A stretch of 64,000 bases of DNA, from positions 291,419-355,418 of the forward strand of contig JAPLKS010000022.1 of assembly GCA_026387915.1 (NCBI GenBank). The letters run 5' to 3'. Within the stretch, counting starts at the first letter, position 1. Every line of letters begins with the position of its first letter. The notes under the pieces were generated by a model, which worked only from the letters and a program-made list of their open reading frames with translations, was not told the origin of the DNA and made no database searches. Positions 9,749 through 18,050 of this stretch are shown in pieces. The position numbers were made by a program, and so were the translations under genes. The DNA comes from Gemmatimonadota bacterium (GTDB taxonomy: Bacteria > Gemmatimonadota > Gemmatimonadetes > Gemmatimonadales > Gemmatimonadaceae).

Positions 9749-10470
9749 CGTGCGTGATCGAGGTGACGCGAGAGCAGCAACCCGCTGACGGTACCGATTC
9801 CCGCGCCAAAGAGCACGTCGCTCGCCCAATGCTTGTTGTCATACATCCGCGAAAATCCGGTGAGCGCCGCCGCCGAGTAGAGTACGGGGCCGAGCCACCG
9901 CGCGCGCGCTTCATCGCGACTCGCCACGCGCGCCGTGATGGCCGAGGCGAACGCGAACGCCGCGGACGTGTGGCCGGACGGAAAGGACTGATAGTCACTC
10001 CCGTCACGAAAGCCGCGTCCAAACGCGGTGTTGTGCGCATCAGCCGGACTCGCGTAGGGACGAGCGCGGCCCACGGCGCCTTTGATGAGATAGGTGATCG
10101 TGCCGCTCAACGCCACCGCTTCAAGGGCGCGCACTCCGTCGGTGCTCATGGTGGCATCACCACGGACTTGCCCTGCGGCCCAGAGCCCAGCGCTGAGCAC
10201 AAGCGAGCCTGGATCACCAAAGAGTCGCGCGCCCGTGAGGACGTGGCCGGCGAGCGCACTTCGGTGCGCCGGCGCCTGTGTCCACTGCGCCATGCGCACA
10301 TCCGAAGAAAGCAATGCCGCCGCCGCGGCGAGGCTTGCGCCAAAAATTATTGATTCACGCGCGGTGACCGCAGGTTCCGGTGGAGCGACGGCCGTCGTCG
10401 ACTGTGCGCGCACGGAAGGCGACACTACCGCAAGCAACAGCAGTACGCGACGCAGCGTTCGTGCGATCAT
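9745..10470 (-). CDS. PAP2 superfamily phosphatase, secreted or membrane-bound
   Basis: 241 residues from the ATG at 10470; the frame continues upstream but inside the neighbouring PAP2 gene. An N-terminal signal peptide ends near VRAQS. All three PAP2 signatures are visible: KGAVGRARP (Kx6RP), FPSGHTS and SRMYDNKHWASD (SRx5Hx3D). The family dephosphorylates lipid phosphates such as phosphatidate or undecaprenyl pyrophosphate at the outer membrane face. The gene overlaps the next PAP2 gene by four bases upstream and the 2H phosphoesterase downstream. Confidence 0.88.
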   Translation of the reverse strand: MIARTLRRVLLLLAVVSPSVRAQSTTAVAPPEPAVTARESIIFGASLAAAAALLSSDVRMAQWTQAPAHRSALAGHVLTGARLFGDPGSLVLSAGLWAAGQVRGDATMSTDGVRALEAVALSGTITYLIKGAVGRARPYASPADAHNTAFGRGFRDGSDYQSFPSGHTSAAFAFASAITARVASRDEARARWLGPVLYSAAALTGFSRMYDNKHWASDVLFGAGIGTVSGLLLSRHLDHAR

Positions 10471-11111
10471 ACTGTGGCGCTCCGCCCAGCAAGCGCACGG
10501 TCGAACGCCGAGTCGCCGTGCCGGAGGTGCCAACGCGTCAGCCACCAACTCACCGTCCCGCCAAGGAGGGCACCAAAGAGAACGTCCGTGGCCCAGTGTT
10601 GATCGGTGTACATCCGCGCGCATGCCACGAGCAGAGCGGACACCACCAAGAGGCCGCCGCTGATTGCCCGCGACCACCGTGAGGCACCTAGGGTCACCAT
10701 GCAGACGGCAATCGCAAACGCGGTGGTGGCTGTGGTATGACCCGACGGTAAAGAGAAATAGTGGGCATCGGTCCAGCCGTTCAGCACACTGAACTGCCAC
10801 GGCTCACCCGGCGCAACAAAGGGCCGCGCGCGGCCGGCCACACCTTTGATGATGCCGCTGATCGCACTCGCCACCGCGAGTGCTTCGAGCCCGCGCACGC
10901 CCACGAGTGCGAGTGCGCGTCGATTGGCCACGCGTGCCCCGATCCAGAGCAACACACCACAATAGATGACACCGTCCCCACCCCACCAGTTCAGGAGGCC
11001 GGCCATCCCTTGTAGCAATGCATCGTGCTGCAACGCCGGCGACTGCATCCAGGCCTGTACCGCACGGTCAAGGTCGCAGACGACGCCGACGACGTACGCA
11101 CTCACCCCCAC
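10467..11111 (-). CDS. PAP2 superfamily membrane phosphatase
   Basis: 214 residues from a GTG at 11111; another GTG two codons later (11105) is an equally possible start. Hydrophobic helices span the protein and the catalytic motifs are complete: KGVAGRARP, LPSGHTT and ARMYTDQHWATD, the third with Ala instead of Ser in the first position. It resembles undecaprenyl-diphosphatase/phosphatidylglycerophosphatase B-like proteins. It shares four bases with the second PAP2 gene and ten with the end of the GntR gene. The two PAP2 proteins are paralogues: this one is an integral membrane form, the downstream one has a cleavable signal. Confidence 0.85.
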   Translation of the reverse strand: MGVSAYVVGVVCDLDRAVQAWMQSPALQHDALLQGMAGLLNWWGGDGVIYCGVLLWIGARVANRRALALVGVRGLEALAVASAISGIIKGVAGRARPFVAPGEPWQFSVLNGWTDAHYFSLPSGHTTATTAFAIAVCMVTLGASRWSRAISGGLLVVSALLVACARMYTDQHWATDVLFGALLGGTVSWWLTRWHLRHGDSAFDRALAGRSATV

Positions 11112-11875
11112 GCCCCGCGTTCTCCGCTGCGAGCGATCACACCGGCAAGGCGTTCGGCCGCGTTCTGCCAGTTCGCCTGCGCGGCGCGCTGGGCTTCGCT
11201 GGCATTGCCATCCCGAATCGCGCGGGCAATGCGATCGTGCTCCGTCACCGATGTGCTGAGCTCATTGGTCAAGAAACTCACATAGAGCCGCTCATAACGC
11301 TCTGCCTGCGGCTTCACGGCATCGTACAACAAGCGCAGTCGCGGGCCAGCCGCCGCGTGCACGTACGTGCGGTGAAAACTTTCGTCGAGCGCCACCAACG
11401 TGTGATGGTCTGGGCGGCGCGCTTTCGATGCGCTGCCCAGCGCGGTGTTGATGTCGCGCAGTTTGCGAAAGAGCGTGGCGCGTGCCTTGGTCGACAGTCC
11501 CGCCGCATCCCGTGCGCCCAGTCCGTCGAGCGCCGCCACAACGTGAAACAACTCGCGTGCATCTTCCCGCGTCATCGGCGACACCACCAGACGCGTCTGA
11601 CGCGCCGTCGGTGTGCGAGTGACGTTGCCTTCTTGTTCCAATCGACGCAGCACTTCCCGCAGTGGTGTACGACTCACGCCAAAGTGTGCCGCAAGCTCTG
11701 CTTCTACCAACCGCGCGCCCGGAGCCAGTCGCCCCGACACAATCATATCCCGTATCTCGGCGTACACGGCATCGTTCTGACGCTCAACGGCAACGATCGG
11801 CGCAGCTTTGGGACGTGCGTTCGCCCGAGGTTTCCGAATAGCCGCGGTCACTTGGGGCTGCTCCAGCCGGTCCAC
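11102..11875 (-). CDS. GntR-family (FCD/FadR subgroup) transcriptional regulator
   Basis: 257 residues from a GTG start. Residues ~30-100 are a winged helix-turn-helix: IRDMIVSGRLAPGARL, then HFGVSRTPLREVLRRLEQEG, the GntR hallmark. The C-terminal all-helical region fits the FCD ligand domain, which usually binds a small carboxylic acid. The gene overlaps the end of the deacylase-like gene by 28 bases and so belongs to that operon. The divergent promoter of this operon contains TTGTATACAA, which resembles the TnGTnnnACnA consensus of FadR-type regulators. It probably controls the D-amino-acid cluster and itself; the inducer is unknown. Confidence 0.88.
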   Translation of the reverse strand: MDRLEQPQVTAAIRKPRANARPKAAPIVAVERQNDAVYAEIRDMIVSGRLAPGARLVEAELAAHFGVSRTPLREVLRRLEQEGNVTRTPTARQTRLVVSPMTREDARELFHVVAALDGLGARDAAGLSTKARATLFRKLRDINTALGSASKARRPDHHTLVALDESFHRTYVHAAAGPRLRLLYDAVKPQAERYERLYVSFLTNELSTSVTEHDRIARAIRDGNASEAQRAAQANWQNAAERLAGVIARSGERGAWG

Positions 11876-13581
11876 GCGGCGCCACGCACCACTTGGCCAG
11901 GTTTGGCGCCGGTGTGTGCACCGTCGCGGATCACTTCAATACCGTTGACGAGCACGTATTGCATCCCCACGGAGAGTTGGTGCGGTTTTTCGAATGTGGC
12001 AATATCGCGAATCGTCGCGGCGTCAAAGACCACCACATCCGCGCGCATCCCTTCCTTCAACACGCCACGATCATGCAGTTGCAACCGCGTGGCCACCGCG
12101 GCCGACGCCTTGCGCACGGCATCTTCTAGCGGCACGACCTTCTCGTCGCGCACATACTTGCCGAACAGGCGCGGGTAGTTGCCGTACCCGCGCGGATGCG
12201 TCATCCCCTGCGCCGTGGCCGGATCTTCCGATCCCGCATCGGTGCCGAACTTCATCCAGGGCTGTGCAATCTGCATGCGGAGATTGTCTTCGCTCATTAA
12301 AAAGAGAATTTCGCCGAGGTTCGCCTTTTCGGCGATGTTGAGATCGATGATCACGTCGGCCCAATCCTTGTGCATGGCCGCCGAGATTTCCGATAGCCGC
12401 TTCCCTTCATACTGCTTGAGTTCGGGGCGCGTGAAGCCCGTCACCATGACGTTCTCTGGTCCGCCGGTGATGCAGAGGTTATCAAACCCCGGCATCTTGC
12501 GATGGAGATCGGCCTTGATCAGTTCGCGCGTGGCGGGATTGGCGAGGTTCTCGAGCAGCTTGCCATCTGCCGCGTACTTCGGTGCAATGCAGGCGTTGAA
12601 GCCATTACCACCGGCCACATAAAGATACATATCGGCCTGCACATCCTGACCCGCGCGGCGCGCGGAATCGATTTTCGCGATCGCCAGCGCCATCTTGGGC
12701 CAGTTGCCCGGACCGGCAGCCTTCAGGTGGTACACCTCCACCGGAACGCCGCCTTCCTTGCCAACGCGAATGGCTTCGTCGAGCGCTTCGAGAAACTCGT
12801 CGCCCTCGTTCCGCATGTGGGTGATATACAAACCGCCGTACGGCGCCATCGCCTTGGCGGTCTCAATGAGTTCGCGCGTGCTAGAGTAACTGTTGGGCGG
12901 GTATATCAGCGCACTGGCAATCCCAAAGGCACCGTCTTGCATGGCGTGGCGCACCATCGCGCGCATGGAGTCGAGTTCCGTGGCCGTGGCTTCGCCGGTC
13001 GCGAAGCCTTTTCCCCATTGCCGGACGGTACCGCTCCCCACAAACGACCCGACGTTTTGTGAGAGCCCGCGGTTGCCCATAAAGTCGAGCCAGCGACCAA
13101 AGCCGTGGTCGCCCGTGAACTGGGAGACCAGTTTGCGCTGCGTCGTGTCCGTCATACTGGCCAGCATCTTCGCATTGACCGGAGCCGGCGTATCCCCCTC
13201 ACCGAGGATGGCCGTGGTAATCCCTTGGGTCACCATCGAGATGGCCTTGCCGTCCCCGACCATGAAGTTCTCGTAGGACTGCGCCTGGATGTCGATAAAC
13301 CCCGGCGCCACCACCATCCCCTTGGCGTCGATGCGCCGGGTGGCTGGCACTGCCGCCAGGAGGCCGCGCGGTGCGATCCGGACAATGCGGCCGTTGGAGA
13401 TGGCGAGATCCCCCCAGAACCACGACGCCCCGGTTCCGTCCACGATTTTGCCGTTCGCAATCACCACATCGTAGGGGGCACCCGCGGTCGCCAACGACGA
13501 CCCGCGCACGAGGTTCGCCGTGCACCCTCCGAGCGGGGTGAGTGCGGCGGCGGCAAGAAACAAAGGGAGGAACTTGCGCAT
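11848..13581 (-). CDS. Lipoprotein amidohydrolase, N-acyl-D-amino-acid deacylase (D-aminoacylase) family
   Basis: 577 residues from the ATG at 13581, chosen because it gives a lipoprotein signal with lipobox LGGC (Cys20); the frame runs on upstream without any signal. The fold is that of a composite-domain amidohydrolase (VVIANGKIVDGTG, PGFID at the start of the barrel). The family normally shows HxH after PGFID; here residues 99-101 read QAQ. The later metal-site histidines (YITHMRNEG, VYHLKAAG) and an Asp in FGTDAGSEDP are present. It should act on the periplasmic side, perhaps releasing D-amino acids from N-acyl forms. The altered HxH leaves the exact chemistry uncertain. Confidence 0.8.
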   Translation of the reverse strand: MRKFLPLFLAAAALTPLGGCTANLVRGSSLATAGAPYDVVIANGKIVDGTGASWFWGDLAISNGRIVRIAPRGLLAAVPATRRIDAKGMVVAPGFIDIQAQSYENFMVGDGKAISMVTQGITTAILGEGDTPAPVNAKMLASMTDTTQRKLVSQFTGDHGFGRWLDFMGNRGLSQNVGSFVGSGTVRQWGKGFATGEATATELDSMRAMVRHAMQDGAFGIASALIYPPNSYSSTRELIETAKAMAPYGGLYITHMRNEGDEFLEALDEAIRVGKEGGVPVEVYHLKAAGPGNWPKMALAIAKIDSARRAGQDVQADMYLYVAGGNGFNACIAPKYAADGKLLENLANPATRELIKADLHRKMPGFDNLCITGGPENVMVTGFTRPELKQYEGKRLSEISAAMHKDWADVIIDLNIAEKANLGEILFLMSEDNLRMQIAQPWMKFGTDAGSEDPATAQGMTHPRGYGNYPRLFGKYVRDEKVVPLEDAVRKASAAVATRLQLHDRGVLKEGMRADVVVFDAATIRDIATFEKPHQLSVGMQYVLVNGIEVIRDGAHTGAKPGQVVRGAAWTGWSSPK

Positions 13582-13603
13582 TTTGGGGCTCCGGAGACAA
13601 TAT

Positions 13604-13625
13604 TTGTATACAATCTTGTACATAA
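13604..13625. promoter_or_regulatory. Putative GntR/FadR-type operator in the divergent promoter
   Basis: The 55-bp gap between the deacylase-like gene and the acyltransferase gene holds the perfect palindrome TTGTATACAA (13604-13613). Twelve bases further on is the related TTGTACATAA (13616-13625, core TGTACA). Both fit the T-n-G-T-n3-A-C-n-A operator type of FadR-subgroup regulators, and such a regulator is encoded in the leftward operon. The stretch is AT-rich and must also carry both promoters. A bound regulator would therefore probably repress both directions. Confidence 0.65.
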
Positions 13626-13636
13626 ATTGTTCTCCT

Positions 13637-14434
13637 GTGACCATACCTGCAAGCCTTTCCGACGGTACGACCATCCGCGTTCTCTCCTCGCACGAGGACC
13701 GCGCGGCCGCTGTGCGCCTCCAAACGGAGACGTGGGGCGCCGACAATACAGAACGCGTGGCGGCAACTGTCCTGATGATCGCCGAGAAAATCGGCGGCGT
13801 GGCCAGTGGCGCTTTTGCGCCAGACGGCACCCTCTCCGGCTTCATCTTCGGCCTCACCGGCATCAAGGACGGCCATCTCGTCCATTGGTCCGATATGCTC
13901 GCCGTGCGACCTGAAGCGCGCGGCAATCGCCTCGGTGAAGCCCTAAAACAATACCAGCGCGAACGTTGCCGCGCCCTCGGTGTCGAAACCATGTTCTGGA
14001 CATTCGACCCCCTCGTCGCCCGCAACGCGCATCTCAATCTCAACAAACTTGGTGCCGGTATCGCCGAGTTTGTCCCAGATATGTATGGCCACACCGGTAG
14101 TCATATCCACTCACTCGGCACCGACCGCTTTGTTGCGGCCTGGCCACTGCAACGAAATCCGGTCATGCTGTCGGATAACCCGCGCTTGCTCCAGGGTTCG
14201 CCGATCGTCGCCGACGGCAGTGGCACCCAGCTGCCGCTCCTAGATTCGCCAAATGTCGTCGTGGCGGTGCCGTACGACCTGCCCACGCTCGTCGCAGCCG
14301 ACCGACCGCGCGCCCAGCAGTGGCAACTCGCGGTGCGCCGCGCCCTCTCGCACTACTTCACCGCGCGATACACCGTGACCGCGTTTGTTCCGGGCGCCGG
14401 TGGCGACGCCCATTATCTGTTCTCCAAACCCTGA
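13637..14434 (+). CDS. GNAT acyltransferase, probable amino-acid N-succinyltransferase
   Basis: 265 residues from the GTG at 13637, just after the operator; an earlier in-frame start would lie on the deacylase gene. The N-terminal ~150 residues are a GNAT domain, with acyl-CoA-binding strand/turn around MLAVRPEARGNRLGEAL. A conserved WTFDPLVARNAHLNLNKLG follows, typical of the COG3375-type acetyltransferases found beside NSAR genes. In Geobacillus such an enzyme N-succinylates D-amino acids before racemisation (established for that cluster; substrate here inferred). The NSAR-like gene follows after 12 bp and the M20 gene after that, giving a three-gene operon. Confidence 0.78.
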   Translation: MTIPASLSDGTTIRVLSSHEDRAAAVRLQTETWGADNTERVAATVLMIAEKIGGVASGAFAPDGTLSGFIFGLTGIKDGHLVHWSDMLAVRPEARGNRLGEALKQYQRERCRALGVETMFWTFDPLVARNAHLNLNKLGAGIAEFVPDMYGHTGSHIHSLGTDRFVAAWPLQRNPVMLSDNPRLLQGSPIVADGSGTQLPLLDSPNVVVAVPYDLPTLVAADRPRAQQWQLAVRRALSHYFTARYTVTAFVPGAGGDAHYLFSKP

Positions 14435-14446
14435 GTTCAACCTCAC

Positions 14447-15622
14447 GTGACTGACAACACTGCAAAAATGAGCCCGCGCGTCGGATCGACCGCGTCGGCA
14501 CCCCTCTGCGTGGATCGCATCACGCTGCGGCAAATTGAGCTGCCGCTCAAGGAGCCCTTTCGAATTTCCTCCGGCGTCGTACACAATCGCCGCATCATGC
14601 TCCTCGAGCTGCATGACAGCTCCGGTGCCGTGGAATGGAGCGAGTGTGTGGCCGGGGAGTCGCCCAACTATTCGAGCGAGGCCATCGACACCGCGTGGCT
14701 CGCCGTCACTAAATGGGTCGCGCCGCGCGTCCTTGGGCGCACCTTCTCGCACCCGAGCGAAGTGCATCCGCTCCTTGAGCGAGACTTCCGCGGCCATGAA
14801 ATGGCCAAGGCCGGCGTCGAAATGGGGATGTGGGGCCTCGCCGCCAAAATGGCGAACATGCCGCTCGCGCGATTCATCGGTGGCGTGCGTACAGAAATTG
14901 CCACTGGTATTTCACTCGGCATTCAAAAAGACCCTGCCACGCTCGTCGCGCGCGCCAGTGAGGCCCTCGCGGCGGGATATCGCAAGGTGAAAATCAAGAT
15001 CGAACCTGGGAACGACATCGAATGGGTGCGCGCCGTGCGGAACGCCGTCGGGCCCGACGCCCACCTCATGGCCGACGCGAACAACGCCTATTCGCTCGAA
15101 GACGCCGACCATCTCGCCAAGCTCGACGACCTCGGCTTGATGATGATCGAGCAACCGCTCTCGCACAACGATTTGGTGCGGCATGCGGCGCTGCAACGCA
15201 AACTCCGCACGCCCATCTGCCTCGACGAAAGCATCACGTCGCTCGAACGTGCGCAAGACATGGTCACGCTCGGCAGCGGCCGCATCATCAACATCAAGGC
15301 CGGGCGCGTGGGTGGCTTCGCCAGTTCGCTCGCCATTCACGATTACTGCCTCGAACAGGGCGTGCCAGTCTGGTGCGGCGGTATGCTCGAGAGTGGCATT
15401 GGGCGTGCGTACAATGTGGCGCTCGCGTCGCTCCCGAACTTCGTCTTGCCCGGCGATCTGAGTCCGAGTGCGCGCTACTGGGCACAAGATGTGGTCACCC
15501 CAGAGTGGACGATGACCGACGGCATGGTGCGCGTCCCACTCGACGTGCCGGGCATCGGCGTGACGGTGGATCGTGCCCGCGTTGAGTCGATCACCACGCG
15601 AACCGAAGTGCTCTCCGCGTGA
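14447..15622 (+). CDS. N-succinylamino acid racemase / o-succinylbenzoate synthase-family enolase
   Basis: 391 residues from GTG 14447 (ATG 14468 is an alternative start). The enolase-superfamily residues of the muconate-lactonizing subgroup are all visible: acid/base lysine pair KIK at 182-184, metal ligands Asp210 (ADANNAY), Glu235 (MIEQPL) and Asp260 (CLDES), and Lys284 (NIKAGRVGG). The C-terminal GGMLESGIGRAYN motif is typical of the NSAR/OSBS family. Many members do both OSBS (menaquinone) and NSAR reactions. The neighbours, an N-acyltransferase and an M20 deacylase rather than other men genes, favour the racemase role. Confidence 0.85.
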   Translation: MTDNTAKMSPRVGSTASAPLCVDRITLRQIELPLKEPFRISSGVVHNRRIMLLELHDSSGAVEWSECVAGESPNYSSEAIDTAWLAVTKWVAPRVLGRTFSHPSEVHPLLERDFRGHEMAKAGVEMGMWGLAAKMANMPLARFIGGVRTEIATGISLGIQKDPATLVARASEALAAGYRKVKIKIEPGNDIEWVRAVRNAVGPDAHLMADANNAYSLEDADHLAKLDDLGLMMIEQPLSHNDLVRHAALQRKLRTPICLDESITSLERAQDMVTLGSGRIINIKAGRVGGFASSLAIHDYCLEQGVPVWCGGMLESGIGRAYNVALASLPNFVLPGDLSPSARYWAQDVVTPEWTMTDGMVRVPLDVPGIGVTVDRARVESITTRTEVLSA

Positions 15623-16809
15623 GCAACGCACTGCCGTTCACGGATGCCGAGATCGCGGCGCTCCGCGCGCTGCGTCGCGATCTGCACCAGCATCCGGAAC
15701 TGTCGTGGCAAGAAACACGCACGCAAGACACGCTAGAGCGTTTCTTGCGTGCACACGGGGTGTCGCAGGTGGAGCGTATTGCGCGCACCGGTCTCGTGGC
15801 GCGCATTCCGGGGCTCAATCCCACCGCAGCGCCCATCGCGCTGCGCGGCGACATCGACGCACTCCCCATTCAGGAAGCCACCGGCTTGCCCTTTGCGTCC
15901 GAGCACGCCGGTGTGATGCACGCCTGCGGTCACGACGTGCACGCCTCGTGGGCGGCCGGCGCCGCAATTCTTCTAGCGCGGAATCCGGCGACGGCAGAAG
16001 TGCGCGTGATCTTTCAGCCTGCTGAAGAAGTGGGAGAGGGAGCGCGTGCCGTCATCGAAAGCGGCGCGCTTACCGGCGTCAGCGTCATCTACGGCGCGCA
16101 TGTGGATCGGCGCTTTCCGGTTGGCGAAGTCGTGGCGCAAGCCGGACCACTCGCCGCCAGTACCGACTCCTTTTCCATTACACTGCATGGCTCTGGCGCG
16201 CACGGCGCGCGGCCGCAGGAATCCGCGGATCCCATCATTGGCGTGGGTGCATTGATTCTTGCGATACAGACGATTGTGTCGCGCCGTCTCGACCCTGCAC
16301 TCCCGGGGGTCGTCACCGTCGGGTCGGTACAGGCCGGGCGCGCCGGGAATGTGATTCCGGAATCTGCGGAGCTCACCGGTACGATTCGCGCCACCACGCC
16401 AGCCTCGCGTCAGCTCCTCAACAGCGAGCTCGAGCGTATCGCGCACGCCGTGGCCGCGACGCACCGTCTGCGCGCCACCGTCACACTCACCGATGGTACG
16501 CCGCCTGTGGTCAACGACCCGCGCGCGGCTGACATCGCGGCCAACGCGGTGCGCGCAGTGCTCGGCGCGCAGGCGCTCATCCCGCTCGGCACCACCAATA
16601 TGGGCGGCGAAGACTTCGCCTTCTATCAGGAACAGATTCCGGGGTGCTTTATGCGCGTTGGTGCGCGTGAGGCCGGCGGCGAGATGACGGCGGCACATTC
16701 GTCACGCTTTGTGGCCGACGAAGAATGTCTGTTCATCGGCGCAGCGGTGCTCAGTGAATGCGCACGCCTCAGCTGCGTCAGCGCCGCCGGATCTGCCGCG
16801 ACCGCCTGA
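15619..16809 (+). CDS. M20 family amidohydrolase, probable N-acyl-L-amino-acid desuccinylase
   Basis: 396 residues; the GTG start overlaps the racemase stop (GTGA), so the two are coupled. Metal-site motifs of the M20D hippurate hydrolase/aminoacylase group are present: HACGHDVHA (Cys103, His105, His108), QPAEEVGEG (Glu136-Glu137) and a His near GAHV. A dimerisation domain is inserted around residues 180-300. In NSAR pathways an M20 enzyme removes the acyl group from the N-acyl-L-amino acid, making the D-to-L conversion irreversible. The acyl specificity is inferred from context. It overlaps the convergent phospholipase D-like gene by 32 bp. Confidence 0.83.
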   Translation: MSNALPFTDAEIAALRALRRDLHQHPELSWQETRTQDTLERFLRAHGVSQVERIARTGLVARIPGLNPTAAPIALRGDIDALPIQEATGLPFASEHAGVMHACGHDVHASWAAGAAILLARNPATAEVRVIFQPAEEVGEGARAVIESGALTGVSVIYGAHVDRRFPVGEVVAQAGPLAASTDSFSITLHGSGAHGARPQESADPIIGVGALILAIQTIVSRRLDPALPGVVTVGSVQAGRAGNVIPESAELTGTIRATTPASRQLLNSELERIAHAVAATHRLRATVTLTDGTPPVVNDPRAADIAANAVRAVLGAQALIPLGTTNMGGEDFAFYQEQIPGCFMRVGAREAGGEMTAAHSSRFVADEECLFIGAAVLSECARLSCVSAAGSAATA

Positions 16810-17935
16810 GATCGTCCTCGAACATCTGTTCGGCAGCAGCACCGACGACCGGGTCTTCGATCATCGCATCTAACTCATAGTTGATGGCCACGCCGAGTGG
16901 ATTGAAGTCGGTGGAGCCCACGCGCGTCCAGCGACCATCAATCACGGCGGTTTTGGCGTGCATCATCTCGCCGCCCCATTCCCAGATGCGCACCTTGTTG
17001 CGCAACAACCGATCATAGTACCGGCGCGTCATGCCGTGAATCCACGGATGGTCATAGCGGCTCGGCACCAAGAGTCGCACGTCCACGCCATCGCGCGCCG
17101 CGCCGGCCAGCGCTTCGACCTCCGCAAACGACGGTACGAAATACGCGCTCGCAATCCAAATGGATCGCTGCGCCGCAGCCGCCTGCAGGTGCAACGCCCG
17201 CGCGACCCGCAACCGCCAGGGCTCCCCTTCAATTATTCCGACGAGTGAGGGAATCGCCGTCGCAGGATCGAGGTCTCCGCCGAACGCGCCGCGCACCAGC
17301 TTGCGCAGCTTCCGGCGCGGCTTTTTTTCACCACCGGCAATGGCCCATGTCCGGCGAAAAGCCGATTCGAGGTCGCGCGCAGCTGGGCCTTTGATGCGCA
17401 CACAGGTGTCGCGCCACGGCTGCCGGTGGCGGCGGAGCAATCCGTACTGCCACTCTTCACCAATCCCGATGCCGCCCGTAAGCCCCACATGCCCATCGGC
17501 GACGAGCAGCTTCCGGTGATCCCGCGGCAGCAACCCAAACCACGACTTCCAGCCAGGGCGATTGAACACCCGTATGTCCACACCGCCACGGCGGAGCTCG
17601 TCAAAGAACTTGGCCGGTGTGCCGCGTCGTCCAAGCCAGTCCACCAGTAAGCGAACGTGCACCCCGCGTCGCGCCGCATCGAGCATCGCGCCGCTGAACC
17701 GTTTGCCCACCAGGTCGGCTTTGAAGATGTAGCTCTCCAGACTCACCGATTGCTGCGCGTGCTCAATGATGGCGATCATCGCGTCAAAGGTCCGCGTGCC
17801 ATCAGAGTAGAGTTCCACGCGATTGCCCGGGGTCACCCGCGCCGACGCCAACCGCCAGAGGGCGCGCGCAAACGAAGGGCCGCCGCCCGCCGGTAACGCC
17901 GGTGGTGGCGGCGGCGGAACCGTGGGTTCCACCAT
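16778..17935 (-). CDS. Phospholipase D-like protein (cardiolipin synthase family)
   Basis: 385 residues from the ATG at 17935; an upstream ATG at 17968 is possible. There are two HKD motifs: HRKLLVAD (first half) and HAKTAVID (second half), each followed by the expected Gly/Asn-rich stretch (GLTGGIGIGEEW; GSTDFNPLG). This matches bacterial cardiolipin synthases and PLD-type phosphatidyltransferases, which join two phosphatidylglycerol molecules. Usual cardiolipin synthases have two N-terminal membrane helices; here the N-terminus is only a short Pro-rich stretch, so it resembles the ClsB-type soluble or peripheral group. No lipid gene is coupled, although fabI starts divergently 116 bp away. 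Confidence 0.82.
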   Translation of the reverse strand: MVEPTVPPPPPPALPAGGGPSFARALWRLASARVTPGNRVELYSDGTRTFDAMIAIIEHAQQSVSLESYIFKADLVGKRFSGAMLDAARRGVHVRLLVDWLGRRGTPAKFFDELRRGGVDIRVFNRPGWKSWFGLLPRDHRKLLVADGHVGLTGGIGIGEEWQYGLLRRHRQPWRDTCVRIKGPAARDLESAFRRTWAIAGGEKKPRRKLRKLVRGAFGGDLDPATAIPSLVGIIEGEPWRLRVARALHLQAAAAQRSIWIASAYFVPSFAEVEALAGAARDGVDVRLLVPSRYDHPWIHGMTRRYYDRLLRNKVRIWEWGGEMMHAKTAVIDGRWTRVGSTDFNPLGVAINYELDAMIEDPVVGAAAEQMFEDDLRRSRQIRRR

Positions 17936-18050
17936 CCGTCTCCGGCCAGGCCTCAAGGATCCGCTCATATGTGGAGATTGCCCATTCCCGCACCTGCGCG
18001 GAAGCCCCGTACCCACTTGCCTGCGCCACGCGCCTAGGTCATATCATTGT

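Noticed and set aside
13582..14094. N-terminal extension of the deacylase-like gene to 14094
   Set aside because: The frame stays open, but it is antisense to the GNAT gene and would bury a perfect lipoprotein signal 171 residues inside the protein.
14447..15622. menC (o-succinylbenzoate synthase) as the primary name
   Set aside because: The family can do both reactions, but the operon partners are an N-acyltransferase and an M20 deacylase and there are no other men genes here.
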